40,582 nucleotides of DNA from CBIFVZ01 sp966185765. Lineage in GTDB: Bacteria; Pseudomonadota; Gammaproteobacteria; Enterobacterales; Enterobacteriaceae. The DNA lies in contig CBIFVZ010000028.1 in NCBI GenBank assembly GCA_966185765.1, positions 1 to 40,582 of the forward strand. The letters run 5' to 3'. Position numbers and translations under genes: made by a program. The notes under the pieces were generated by a model. It did no database searches and was not told the DNA's origin. It saw only the letters and a list, made by a program, of their open reading frames with translations. Shown here piece by piece: positions 13,782-21,808 of this stretch (the first letter of the stretch is position 1; the number at the start of each line of letters is the position of its first letter).

Positions 13782-15410
13782 TCATGCTGTGCGACAGGGT
13801 TGGGTCACATCGAGATTCGGTCGATAAACTTTCGTTTTCACATCCATCATGCCCAGTAGGGTATCAAACAGGTTATCCTGGGAGATGTCTCGCGACGCGG
13901 CTTCTTTTTGCAGGCAAGTCTTACTGAGACTGAACTGATTAGCGTAGCCGTCTGACAGCCAGAACAGAAAGGGGATACGGATTTGCTCCTGTGGTGCCAG
14001 CATACGTGGTGTACCGTGCAAGTACATTCCTGATTCGCCCAGTGACTCGCCGTGATCAGACAGATACACCAGCGCAGTATTCATTTGCCCCTGGCGCGCG
14101 CGCAGCTTATCGATAGTACGGCTGACAATATCATCAGTATAAAGAATGGTGTTGTCATAGGTGTTTACCAGTGACTGACGGTCACAGTCTTCTATCTGAT
14201 TAGTATCGCAGGTGGGTGTGAAGCGCCGGAACTGCGCAGGATAGCGCTGATAATAGGCCGGACCGTGGCTGCCCATAATGTGCAGTACGATAACCGAGTC
14301 GCGCTGAAGACCATCCAGTACGTTATCGAGTCGGTACAGTTCGGCCTCGTCCAGGCAGGAACCATTTTTACACAGGTCTTTTAGCTGCCAGCGCGTCATA
14401 TCGGTAAAATTCACGCGACTACAGGCGCCTTTGCAGCCGCCGTCATTTTCGCGCCACAATACATTAATACCGGCATGTTTGAGAACATCCAGTACCCCTT
14501 CGGTATAACGTGCGGTGTTCGCGCTGTAGTTTTGGCGCGTCATGTTGGAGAACATGCACGGCACTGACACCGCAGTTTCTGTCCCGCAGGAGGTCGCATT
14601 GTTAAACCACACAACGCCCTGCTGTTTAAGCTGGGGGTTTGTTTCTCGTGAATAGCCGCCGAGGGAATAGTTCTGTGCCCGCGAGGTTTCACCGACCACC
14701 AGTACGACCACGGTTTTTTTAGTCGATTGCGTCAGCAGCGGACCTTTTTTCGCATCTTCACCCAGGCGGGTAAGGGTTTTATTGGCTGAGAACCATTTGT
14801 CTTTGCTGTAGTTACCGATAGCACTGATGTAGTTAGGGGGAATGACCAGTTTGGCGATACCGTTAGTATTGCGAAACAGCGAGGCGTAGTCTTTATAAAA
14901 CACCGACGCAATCAGCAAAATCAGCGCGATTGCTCCCAGAATGCTCAGCCCACGAACCAGCAGGCTGTACCACCATTTACCAGGTGTGATAGTCATGGTG
15001 CCGACCAGTAACGCTGGCACCACGCCAGCCAGTATCAGCCAGATCACAAGCTTTGGTGTTACCAGCGTAAGGGCCTCTTGCTGGTTGGTTTCAAAGACGT
15101 TAACCATCATGTTGGTGTCGATAACCACGCCATAACTGTACATGAAGTAATTAGCGCCAGCGCAGCCGATGATAAGTAGCATTACCAGCGGCTTACGCAA
15201 TAACGGCAGATTGATGATGCTAAAGATAATCAGCCAGGCGCTGAACAGTACCACGGGCACGGAGGCGGCGAAGAGCCACTCGCGAAAAGTTAGCATGCCA
15301 ATTGCCTGCCAGCTGCGTTTAATAAACAGCACATTGACAAGAGTAAACAGCGTGGCGCACAGCAAATTAAACTGCATATCGTTACAACGTAACTTTTTAA
15401 GCGTCGGCAT
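13782..15410 (-). CDS. eptA: EptA-type phosphoethanolamine-lipid A transferase
   Basis: 542-residue inner-membrane enzyme that moves phosphoethanolamine from phosphatidylethanolamine to lipid A phosphates, lowering surface charge and polymyxin binding. Five hydrophobic N-terminal segments (about 12-172) are followed by a periplasmic sulfatase-fold domain. Catalytic/zinc residues are Glu241 (VVGETSRAQN), nucleophile Thr279 (SCGTETAVSVPCMF), and Asp452-His453 (YLSDHGESLGE), with conserved cysteines in GGCKGACSR. It resembles E. coli EptA much more than MCR-1 (QRYPAQFRRFTPTCDTNQI matches EptA closely). In E. coli eptA is in an operon with basRS (pmrAB). Here it is alone between nemR and ydhL, which is unusual. 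A degenerate PmrA-box-like sequence lies 46 bp upstream. Confidence 0.88.
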   Translation of the reverse strand: MPTLKKLRCNDMQFNLLCATLFTLVNVLFIKRSWQAIGMLTFREWLFAASVPVVLFSAWLIIFSIINLPLLRKPLVMLLIIGCAGANYFMYSYGVVIDTNMMVNVFETNQQEALTLVTPKLVIWLILAGVVPALLVGTMTITPGKWWYSLLVRGLSILGAIALILLIASVFYKDYASLFRNTNGIAKLVIPPNYISAIGNYSKDKWFSANKTLTRLGEDAKKGPLLTQSTKKTVVVLVVGETSRAQNYSLGGYSRETNPQLKQQGVVWFNNATSCGTETAVSVPCMFSNMTRQNYSANTARYTEGVLDVLKHAGINVLWRENDGGCKGACSRVNFTDMTRWQLKDLCKNGSCLDEAELYRLDNVLDGLQRDSVIVLHIMGSHGPAYYQRYPAQFRRFTPTCDTNQIEDCDRQSLVNTYDNTILYTDDIVSRTIDKLRARQGQMNTALVYLSDHGESLGESGMYLHGTPRMLAPQEQIRIPFLFWLSDGYANQFSLSKTCLQKEAASRDISQDNLFDTLLGMMDVKTKVYRPNLDVTQPCRTA

Positions 15411-15455
15411 AGGACATTCCGTTTTACAAAACTCCGCGCAGTGTGCACGTTTAAC

Positions 15456-15472
15456 ATTAGCGAAACCTTAGC
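15456..15472 (-). promoter_or_regulatory. Degenerate PmrA-box-like site upstream of eptA
   Basis: Minus strand reads GCTAAG-GTTTC-GCTAAT: two half-sites in direct repeat, five bases apart, each matching four of six positions of the PmrA half-site (C/T)TTAA(G/T). Spacing and location suit PmrA (BasR) control, but the match is imperfect. Confidence 0.35.
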
Positions 15473-15561
15473 GCTAAAAATGGATGAAATTTCACCTGCA
15501 CTCTTGCATCTGTTACGCACAACGGCTTCAATTCGGATATATACGCTAATGAGGAGTTGGT

Positions 15562-15801
15562 GTGGCTGAACAGCTGGAGTTTTTCCCGGTCCCAAGTCCC
15601 TGTCGTGGTATCTGTCAGTCAGATGAGCGCGGCTATTGCCGTGGCTGTATGCGCAGTCGTGATGAGCGTTTCAACTGGCAGCACTTCACCAATGCGCAAA
15701 AGCAGGACGTACTGCGTCTGTGTCGCCAGCGCCTGCTGCGCAAATTACGCACAACCAAACCCACCTCTGATGACGAAGGCTGGCAACCATCGCTGTTTTA
15801 A
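15562..15801 (+). CDS. ydhL: YdhL, DUF1289 small cysteine-rich protein
   Basis: 79-residue protein of the DUF1289 family, same length as E. coli YdhL. It starts with GTG, preceded by GAGGAG five bases away; the first residues are (M)AEQLEFFPVPSPC. Four cysteines in the pattern PCRGICQSDERGYCRGC (residues 14-29) look like a metal-binding knuckle, followed by a basic helix ending RQRLLRKLRTTK. The function is unknown. In many enterobacteria it lies upstream of ydhF as here (53-bp gap), so the two may be co-transcribed. Confidence 0.9.
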   Translation: MAEQLEFFPVPSPCRGICQSDERGYCRGCMRSRDERFNWQHFTNAQKQDVLRLCRQRLLRKLRTTKPTSDDEGWQPSLF

Positions 15802-15854
15802 TCGTTTAACCCCGCTATACTCGGCGTAAATTTTCGTTAAGAGGAAGCACCACG

Positions 15855-16751
15855 ATGGTTGAGCGTATTGTCACGGCGCCGCAGGGGCCGGAGTTCTCGC
15901 GCATGATTATGGGCTACTGGCGTCTTATGGAATGGAATATGACGCCCCAGGCGCTGCTGGCATTTATTGAGCAGCATCTGGATGCTGGCATTACTACCGT
16001 GGACCACGCCGACATTTACGGCGATTACCAGTGTGAAGTCGCTTTCGGTGACGCACTGCGCCTGGCGCCTGCGCTACGTGAGCGTATGCAGGTGGTCAGC
16101 AAATGCGGCATCGCAACGCGCGCAAAACCGCACAATACCATTGGCCACTACATCACCGAGCGCAACCACATCATCCACAGCGCTGAGCAGTCGCTGAAAA
16201 ATCTCGCCACTGATCGTCTCGACCTGCTACTTATTCACCGCCCGGATCCGCTAATGGACGCTGACGAGGTGGCCGAAGCTTTTCTGAACCTGCACCAGAG
16301 TGGCAAAGTTCTGCATTTTGGGGTGTCAAACTTCACTCCCGCGCAGTTCGCACTGTTGCAGTCCCGTCTGCCATTTACGCTTGCCACCAACCAGGTTGAG
16401 ATATCGCCACTGATGCAGGATACGCTGCTTGATGGCACACTCGATCAGCTCCAGCAGTTGCGTATTCGTCCAATGGCCTGGTCGTGCCTGGGCGGCGGAC
16501 GTCTGTTTAGCGACAGCAGTTGTGAAACGCTGCGCCAGGAACTCAAGGCAGTAGCACAGGAAACCGGCGCTGACAGCATTGAGCAGGTGGTGTATGCCTG
16601 GATTCTGCGCCTGCCGTCGCGTCCGCTGCCTATTATTGGCTCCGGCAAAATTGCCCGTGTTATCGATGCACTGGGGGCCTTGAAGCTGGAGATGACACGC
16701 CAGCAGTGGTTCCGCATTCGCAAAGCCGCACTGGGGTACGACGTCCCCTGA
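15855..16751 (+). CDS. ydhF: YdhF, aldo/keto reductase-like oxidoreductase
   Basis: 298-residue NADPH-dependent aldo/keto reductase superfamily member, the same length as E. coli YdhF. TIM-barrel motifs are visible: TTVDHADIYGDYQCEVAFG (residues 49-67, catalytic Asp and Tyr), the conserved Lys in VVSKCGI, LLLIHRPDPLMDADEV with the active-site His, HFGVSNFTPAQF, and the cofactor-binding PIIGSGKIARV near 254-264. The substrate is not known. Lies between ydhL and sodC as in E. coli. Confidence 0.92.
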   Translation: MVERIVTAPQGPEFSRMIMGYWRLMEWNMTPQALLAFIEQHLDAGITTVDHADIYGDYQCEVAFGDALRLAPALRERMQVVSKCGIATRAKPHNTIGHYITERNHIIHSAEQSLKNLATDRLDLLLIHRPDPLMDADEVAEAFLNLHQSGKVLHFGVSNFTPAQFALLQSRLPFTLATNQVEISPLMQDTLLDGTLDQLQQLRIRPMAWSCLGGGRLFSDSSCETLRQELKAVAQETGADSIEQVVYAWILRLPSRPLPIIGSGKIARVIDALGALKLEMTRQQWFRIRKAALGYDVP

Positions 16752-16783
16752 TAGTGTTTCGCGATGTCTGTCGCGGCGAATAA

Positions 16784-16810
16784 GCCCGTTATGTAATAAG
16801 CTTAACGGGC
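16784..16810. other. Hairpin upstream of sodC
   Basis: GCCCGTTA / TAACGGGC, an 8-bp stem with an 11-base loop, 23 bp before the sodC ATG. No U-tract on the plus strand, so it is not a clear ydhF terminator; it would lie in the sodC leader or at the ydhF 3' end. Confidence 0.4.
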
Positions 16811-16833
16811 GATATTAACCTCAGGGAGACGAC

Positions 16834-17361
16834 ATGAAACTGAAACCATTATCAACGGGTATTGCTTTGCTCTTTGTCTGTGGCTCGGCGCTGGCGGCGA
16901 GTGAAGAGGTGAAGATGAATCTGGTCACTGCTCAGGGCGTAGGGCAGGAAATCGGGACGGTAAACATTGACGAAACGGATAAGGGACTGACCTTCACCCC
17001 GGATCTTAAGGCGCTGCCGCCTGGGGAACATGGGTTTCATATCCATGCTAAAGGCAGCTGTGAGCCAACGATGGTTGACGGCAAAGCGGTGGCTGCCGGA
17101 GCGGCAGGTGGACATTTTGACCCACAGAATACCGGTAAGCACCTTGGCCCCGAAGGCAACGGCCACCTCGGTGATCTGCCTGCGCTGACGGTTGACGCCG
17201 ATGGCAAAGCAACCCAGCCCGTGACGGCGCCGCGCATCAAGAAAATCGAGGAAATCAAAGGGCTGGCCATTATGGTCCACGCCGGTGGCGATAATATGGC
17301 CGATCATCCGAAACCGCTTGGCGGCGGGGGCGAACGCTTCGCCTGCGGTGTTATTCGCTAA
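16834..17361 (+). CDS. sodC: Periplasmic Cu,Zn superoxide dismutase
   Basis: 175-residue periplasmic superoxide dismutase (E. coli SodC 173). A signal peptide of about 21 residues ends ALA-A. The mature part carries the copper-site motif HGFHIHAKGSC, the zinc loop GGHFDPQNTGKHLGPEGNGHLGD, and the family end GGGGERFACGVIR. Cysteines in the two motifs form the structural disulfide. The stop codon overlaps the 3' end of the convergent ydhK by 11 bp. It is notable because the cytoplasmic iron superoxide dismutase gene sodB is missing from its usual place elsewhere in the window. Confidence 0.96.
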   Translation: MKLKPLSTGIALLFVCGSALAASEEVKMNLVTAQGVGQEIGTVNIDETDKGLTFTPDLKALPPGEHGFHIHAKGSCEPTMVDGKAVAAGAAGGHFDPQNTGKHLGPEGNGHLGDLPALTVDADGKATQPVTAPRIKKIEEIKGLAIMVHAGGDNMADHPKPLGGGGERFACGVIR

Positions 17362-19384
17362 GCGCTTTTCCGGGCGGTGCATCATTTGCCGGGATGGCCT
17401 GCTCCAGCTGTTGCAGCGAGCAGTACAGCCGCCAGATGATGCCCGCCAGTTCACGCGCCGCTGGACCCGGATGGCGCGACAGCGTATCACACATTTTCAA
17501 TAGCTCAGCCAGCGACTCGGCCAGCGGTCGCGGGCGCACACCTCGTTCACTCATAATATCGCGTAACGTGGCGATGCAGACATCACGTACTCTGGAGAGG
17601 GGATCGAAACGAGCCTGCCAGTCCCGCAGTTGCCACACGACGTGAGAGCAGTTAATCAGCACTACGCCCCAGCGCAGCAGCCAGCGGCGTGAGAGGTCGT
17701 CCTTGCTACTGCTGAGCTGGCTGATGTGGTGATACACCAGTGATTCAAATTCTCCTTCAGCACGCACTGGCCGCTGGCTGAGCTGGTCTATAAAGCCGCG
17801 GCGCAGGGCACGAATGTGACGTTTACTTTTGCGCTGATCTGAACTGGGGCGCAGTACCGAAAACGCCACCCAGCACAGCGATACACCAATGACCTTGGCC
17901 AGATTGTCGTTCAGAAAAGCCGAGAAGTCGTACTCAGGTGGATTGGTGACAGCGATAAACGAGCCCATAAAGACAATCAACTGGCCCCACAACCCAGCGA
18001 ACTTTTTCTGCTGTAGCTTAAAGAGTTGCAGCGTGACCAGCAGCGGCAGCAGGAAAATCAGGAACTGCCACAGCTGGCTTATCTGTACCATCAGTCCAAA
18101 TTTGACCACGAAACTGAAAAGGGACAGCAGCGCGAGCGTGCGTAGCAGCAGGCTCACTGAACCTACCGGCGAGGCAGCGGAGGAATAGAGCACACAGCAG
18201 ATGGCGGCAAGCGTCATCGCCGCACTCCCGGCTTCCCATGAGGTCGCAATACACCAGGCGCCGGTTAACGTAATAACGCAGAAGGTACGAAACGCGCTCC
18301 AGCTGTTCTCGGCGTTATCGGTATGGCGTGCAAGTGCCGGTGCGCCAGGTGGCGTTAAAGGTCGGGCGGGAGAGGCGGTTTCCAGCTGGCGTAGCCAGCG
18401 GCTGCTGTTAAGGTACAGCCAGCAGAAATAGCGCAGACGCAGCCAGAAAGCGCGGTGGCGGTAATCGTCGCTATTGTCTGGCGCAATGTGCTGTAACAGT
18501 CGCGCAATGCTGTATTTATCAGCCTGCGGTTTTGCCAGCTCGCGAAGCAATGTTTCCAGCAGCGGCCAGAGGTGTGCCGGGGCCTGCGGCCAGTTAAGCA
18601 GCATACGACGAAGGCTCGAAATAACACTTGTCAGGCGCAGCTGCTGGTGGAGCAAATAGTTCAGTAGCGCATTTTGTTGGCGAAACCGGTAATGGCTCCA
18701 GAAAGCCTGAATACGTAGCAGATTCATCGTCAAAATCTGGCCGATGACGTTTTCATGGGCTGCGCGGATGGCGTCGGTTGTCTGTGGTTGCCATAAGAGA
18801 CTGGCGTGTTCCAGCAGCCGGGCATGCATATTTTTCAGGGCGCTGAGTAAGGCGTTACCGTCAGAAGTGCTCGGTAGCACCATCATCATAAAACCACCAC
18901 ACAGAATGCCGATCATCACTTCGCATACCCGCGCCTGTGCAATGTCCCAAAGTTCCGTGGTTTCAAGCGTATTAACCATCGGGAAGGCAATAATTGCTGC
19001 GGTGTAGCCCGCCAGCGCAAAGCCGTAAGCTACATTGTTCTGGTATTGGCTGGAGATCCAGGTACAGGCTGAGAGCCAGGCGGCCATAGCAAAGGTAAAC
19101 AGCCACGGGTCGTTAAGCGTATGCCCGGCAATAATCAGCGAGGCGGTAGCGCCAATAAGGCTACCGACAATGCGCCCGAGACTTTTACTGATAACTCCGC
19201 CTACGGTCGGGAAACTTACCACTGCCGCAGACGTCATTGCCCAGTACGGCTCATCGAGATTAATTGCGTAAGCAATGCTAAGCGCAAGGCACATGGCAAG
19301 ACTGTTGCGAAGTGCATAGCGCCACTGAGCGCCGGTTGCCTTGCCCCACGGTGTGTTTTGCCAGTCAAGCCCGCTCAGGTTCAT
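17351..19384 (-). CDS. ydhK: YdhK, FUSC-family inner-membrane efflux component
   Basis: 677-residue membrane protein, orthologue of E. coli YdhK (670 residues), related to the p-hydroxybenzoic acid efflux protein AaeB (FUSC family). It has two blocks of hydrophobic segments (about 28-170 and 370-510), each followed by a cytoplasmic region. Conserved stretches include YWAMTSAAVVSFPTVGGVISKSLGR near the N-terminus and GQLIVFMGSFIAVTNPPEYDF in the second block. With the membrane-fusion protein YdhJ and small YdhI it probably forms an efflux pump; the substrate is unknown. Third gene of ydhIJK, 7 bp after ydhJ. Overlaps sodC tail-to-tail by 11 bp. Confidence 0.92.
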   Translation of the reverse strand: MNLSGLDWQNTPWGKATGAQWRYALRNSLAMCLALSIAYAINLDEPYWAMTSAAVVSFPTVGGVISKSLGRIVGSLIGATASLIIAGHTLNDPWLFTFAMAAWLSACTWISSQYQNNVAYGFALAGYTAAIIAFPMVNTLETTELWDIAQARVCEVMIGILCGGFMMMVLPSTSDGNALLSALKNMHARLLEHASLLWQPQTTDAIRAAHENVIGQILTMNLLRIQAFWSHYRFRQQNALLNYLLHQQLRLTSVISSLRRMLLNWPQAPAHLWPLLETLLRELAKPQADKYSIARLLQHIAPDNSDDYRHRAFWLRLRYFCWLYLNSSRWLRQLETASPARPLTPPGAPALARHTDNAENSWSAFRTFCVITLTGAWCIATSWEAGSAAMTLAAICCVLYSSAASPVGSVSLLLRTLALLSLFSFVVKFGLMVQISQLWQFLIFLLPLLVTLQLFKLQQKKFAGLWGQLIVFMGSFIAVTNPPEYDFSAFLNDNLAKVIGVSLCWVAFSVLRPSSDQRKSKRHIRALRRGFIDQLSQRPVRAEGEFESLVYHHISQLSSSKDDLSRRWLLRWGVVLINCSHVVWQLRDWQARFDPLSRVRDVCIATLRDIMSERGVRPRPLAESLAELLKMCDTLSRHPGPAARELAGIIWRLYCSLQQLEQAIPANDAPPGKALSE

Positions 19385-19391
19385 GGTTGCG

Positions 19392-20249
19392 TTAGCGCTG
19401 GATTGATACGGTGCAGGTTGTGCCGGAGACCAGCGTAATATCGCCGGGGATATCAGTCAGCGCAATACGCACCGGCACGCGCTGCGCCAGCCGTACCCAG
19501 GGGACGTTGGGTTTAATATCCGCGACCAGACCGCTGTCGGTCTCAACGCTTTGGTCGTAAATTGCACGTCCGATGCTTTCGACTTTTCCCGTAAGCCGGG
19601 TATGGCTGCTGTAAAGCGTGACAGTGGCGCTGTTACCGGGCTTGATGTGGCGCAGTTTAGTTTCTTCAAAATAACCCACAACATAAAACGAGTGGCTGTC
19701 GACCAGGGCAAACACCGGGTTCCCGCTGATGGCGTAGCTGCCAGTGCGGGTTGAAAGGTTGGTTATCCAGCCGTCTACCGGTGCGCGCACAGTGGTTTGC
19801 TCAAGCTGCCAGTTTGCCTGTTCAAGCGTTGCCTGTGCGGCTTTTACCGTGGCCTGCATGGCTTTTACATTCAGATCGGCGCTGTCCATATCTTCAGCAG
19901 AGATATAGTTGCCGGAAAGATGATGGCGGCGGCTCGCTTCATTGGCGGCTTTTGCAAGGTCTGACTGTGCCTTTGCCAGCTGTGCCTGGGCATTCAGCAC
20001 GGTAATGCGAAAAGGTGTGTCATCAATCTGAAAAAGCGTTGTGCCAGCCTTCACAAACTGGTTGTCCTTGACCATTAGTTTTGAAATGGTGCCGGAGACC
20101 TGCGGTGTGATGCCAATCTGCTCAGCACGCACTTTGCCATCGCGCGTCCAGGGCGACTGCATGTAATAATTCCAGATAAGCCAACCGGCGATAAGCGCCA
20201 GAGCAAGGACAATGAGCGTGGAGAAATACTTCAGTGTTTTGAGATTCAT
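19392..20249 (-). CDS. ydhJ: YdhJ, HlyD-family membrane fusion protein
   Basis: 285-residue periplasmic adaptor, same length as E. coli YdhJ. One N-terminal transmembrane segment (residues 8-28) is followed by the biotinyl-lipoyl-like domain, a coiled-coil hairpin (about 75-150, rich in AQAQLAKAQSDLAKA) and the beta-barrel domain with VRAPVDGWITNLSTRTG and DSHSFYVVGYFEETKL. It links the FUSC protein YdhK to an outer-membrane channel, by analogy to AaeA. The frame is open for eight more codons, but starting at 20249 gives the family N-terminus (MNLKTLKYFSTLIV) and places it 4 bp after the ydhI stop. Confidence 0.93.
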   Translation of the reverse strand: MNLKTLKYFSTLIVLALALIAGWLIWNYYMQSPWTRDGKVRAEQIGITPQVSGTISKLMVKDNQFVKAGTTLFQIDDTPFRITVLNAQAQLAKAQSDLAKAANEASRRHHLSGNYISAEDMDSADLNVKAMQATVKAAQATLEQANWQLEQTTVRAPVDGWITNLSTRTGSYAISGNPVFALVDSHSFYVVGYFEETKLRHIKPGNSATVTLYSSHTRLTGKVESIGRAIYDQSVETDSGLVADIKPNVPWVRLAQRVPVRIALTDIPGDITLVSGTTCTVSIQR

Positions 20250-20253
20250 CGTG

Positions 20254-20490
20254 TCAGCCAACCACCAGCGCAACCAGCCCCAGGCAAACCGACAGGGCGA
20301 AGAGTGAGAGATCCATCAACGTGGGGTGCCAGATTTCACCGGAGTACATCCAGTCGCGCAGCAGATGGTGTGCGATAAGCCAGATAAAAAAACCGACAAA
20401 AACAGCTTTAAATAGCGGCGGGAAATAGACGGATGCGCCAAGAATCAAGTCCTGAAGCGGCATTCCCGGTGGTGAAAGCAGGGCGCTCAT
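20254..20490 (-). CDS. ydhI: YdhI, DUF1656 small membrane protein
   Basis: 78-residue inner-membrane protein of the DUF1656 family (AaeX-like), same length as E. coli YdhI. Two hydrophobic segments are visible, ASVYFPPLFKAVFVGFFIWLI and a C-terminal LSLFALSVCLGLVALVV, with the family motif WHPTLMDLSL between. The reading frame continues 20 codons further upstream, but the ATG at 20490 fits the family and has AAAGGA nine bases away. First gene of ydhIJK, divergent from slyA; such small proteins accompany FUSC/HlyD pumps. Confidence 0.92.
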   Translation of the reverse strand: MSALLSPPGMPLQDLILGASVYFPPLFKAVFVGFFIWLIAHHLLRDWMYSGEIWHPTLMDLSLFALSVCLGLVALVVG

Positions 20491-20638
20491 GCGGCACAAT
20501 CCTTTACTATAAGTATCATGACTGCCGTTTCCTGATGCAGGGTTGTACACTTATAAGATGCAACGTTACGATTAACATGACAGAATTTGCGGGTTTGTTC
20601 ATGGGATTTCTGCGCTGGCACGCGTAGTCTAATGTGGC

Positions 20639-20644
20639 TATAAT
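20639..20644 (+). promoter_or_regulatory. slyA -10 element
   Basis: Consensus TATAAT directly followed by the SlyA operator; a weak -35 (TGGCAC) is 17 bp upstream at 20616-20621. Confidence 0.6.
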
Positions 20645-20647
20645 AAC

Positions 20648-20659
20648 TTAGCAAGCTAA
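20648..20659. promoter_or_regulatory. SlyA operator (perfect TTAGCAAGCTAA)
   Basis: The 12-bp palindrome TTAGCAAGCTAA is the published SlyA consensus. It lies four bases after the -10 hexamer and five bases before the slyA Shine-Dalgarno, so bound SlyA would cover the transcription start and repress its own gene. Confidence 0.9.
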
Positions 20660-20675
20660 TTATAAGGAGATGAAA

Positions 20676-21110
20676 TTGGAATCGCCATTAGGTTCGGATC
20701 TCTCGCGTCTGGTACGTATCTGGCGTGCGCTGATCGATCATCGCCTGAAGCCTCTGGAACTGACGCAGACGCACTGGGTAACGCTGCATAATATCCACCA
20801 GTTACCGCCAGAGCAGTCGCAGATACAACTGGCCAAAGCCATCGGTATTGAACAGCCGTCGTTAGTGCGTACGCTCGATCAGTTGGAAGAAAAAGGATTA
20901 ATTGCACGTCAAACCTGCGCAAGTGACAGGCGTGCGAAGCGAATAAAGCTGACAGAAAAAGCAGAGCCGCTGATTGAGAAAATGGAAGACGTCATTAATA
21001 AAACGCGCCGGGAAATTCTTGCAGGTATCAGTCAAGAAGAAGAAAAACTGCTTATCAGCCTTATCGCTCGTCTTGAGCAAAACATCATTGACCTCCAGTC
21101 CCAGAGCTAA
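20676..21110 (+). CDS. slyA: SlyA, MarR-family transcriptional regulator
   Basis: 144-residue MarR-type winged-helix dimer, orthologue of E. coli/Salmonella SlyA, which counteracts H-NS at AT-rich genes and controls envelope and virulence functions. The DNA-binding region reads QIQLAKAIGIEQPSLVRTLDQLEEKGL with the wing RQTCASDRRAKRIKLT. The start is debatable: an ATG at 20670 directly abuts the Shine-Dalgarno AAGGAG with no spacer, whereas the TTG at 20676 has normal six-base spacing and gives the 144-residue form (MESPLGSDLSRL) annotated in E. coli, which uses UUG. I chose TTG. A perfect SlyA operator sits just upstream, and the gene is divergent from ydhIJK. Confidence 0.93.
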   Translation: MESPLGSDLSRLVRIWRALIDHRLKPLELTQTHWVTLHNIHQLPPEQSQIQLAKAIGIEQPSLVRTLDQLEEKGLIARQTCASDRRAKRIKLTEKAEPLIEKMEDVINKTRREILAGISQEEEKLLISLIARLEQNIIDLQSQS

Positions 21111-21115
21111 TCAAT

Positions 21116-21147
21116 AACCCCATGCCGCCAGCGGTGATGGGGTTTTT
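21116..21147 (+). terminator. slyA terminator
   Basis: AACCCCAT and ATGGGGTT flank an inner CCGC/GCGG stem; TTTTTA follows. Five bases beyond the slyA stop. Confidence 0.85.
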
Positions 21148-21279
21148 AAATCAGATAACGCTTCACCGTTTTTCAGCACATGTTAACAGGCAGTTTTTCA
21201 TGCGCGTCGCGCTTCAGTAGCGTGAGAAAGTGAATCGGGGAGGGATGATAACGGCGATGCTTTAGCACCGCCGCAATCA

Positions 21280-21747
21280 TTAACGCGGGGAAACGGTTAT
21301 CTGACGACCATTGCTGGCAAGTGCTACACGCTGACCAGCAGAGAAGCGGGTATTACCTTGTTTCTGCACCACCATGATGGTGTTGCCATCGTCTTTGCGG
21401 ATTTCCAGTTCAACGCCCTGCGTTTTGTTCAGAGATCCCTGAACCTGCTGACCCGCGACACCACCAGCCACTGCGCCAGCAGCCGTTGCCAGCGAGCGCC
21501 CCGTCCCGCCACCAATGGTGTTGCCAAGGAAGCCGCCCAGCACTGCACCGCCGATAGCACCAATCACGTTCTCATCGCTGCCAGCCTGAATCTGTACCGG
21601 GCGCGTGCTAACAATGGTGCCGTAGGTTACGTTCTGCACTTGTTTGGCTTCGGAGGCGCTGTATACATCGCCGGAAAGCGTACTCGTATTGGCGCAACCC
21701 ACCAGCGTTAACCCGACGAAGGAAACAACCAGTACTCGTGAAATCAT
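21280..21747 (-). CDS. slyB: SlyB outer-membrane lipoprotein
   Basis: 155-residue lipoprotein, same length as E. coli SlyB (Pcp family). Lipobox LTLVGC puts the lipidated cysteine at 18. Glycine-zipper repeats (AIGGAVLGGFLGNTIGGGTGRSLATAAGAVAGGVAG, about 63-100) form the membrane-associated hairpin, and the C-terminal half contains KTQGVELEIRKDDGNTIMVVQKQG. SlyB stabilises outer-membrane proteins during lipopolysaccharide stress and is PhoP-activated in E. coli and Salmonella. Convergent with slyA. Its leader contains a terminator-like hairpin (see 21766-21788) downstream of a consensus -10. Confidence 0.95.
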   Translation of the reverse strand: MISRVLVVSFVGLTLVGCANTSTLSGDVYSASEAKQVQNVTYGTIVSTRPVQIQAGSDENVIGAIGGAVLGGFLGNTIGGGTGRSLATAAGAVAGGVAGQQVQGSLNKTQGVELEIRKDDGNTIMVVQKQGNTRFSAGQRVALASNGRQITVSPR

Positions 21748-21765
21748 TGATGAATCTCCTGTTCA

Positions 21766-21788
21766 CAAAAAAATGCCCGGACGGGCAT
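21766..21788 (-). terminator. Terminator-like hairpin inside the slyB leader
   Basis: On the minus strand ATGCCC-GTCC-GGGCAT is followed by a run of seven T. It lies after a TATAAT (21803-21808) and ends 19 bp before the slyB ATG, so it is in the 5' leader rather than at a gene end, which suggests attenuation. Confidence 0.55.
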
Positions 21789-21802
21789 CCATTCATAGCC
21801 AA

Positions 21803-21808
21803 ATTATA
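21803..21808 (-). promoter_or_regulatory. slyB -10 element
   Basis: Consensus TATAAT on the minus strand, with no good -35 17 bp upstream (TGAAAC), as expected for an activator-dependent promoter. A PhoP-like GGTTTA half-site lies further up at 21889-21894. Confidence 0.5.

Noticed and set aside
13782..15410. Calling the phosphoethanolamine transferase an MCR-type mobile colistin resistance gene
   Set aside because: Sequence follows chromosomal EptA far more closely than MCR-1, and no IS or plasmid features flank it.
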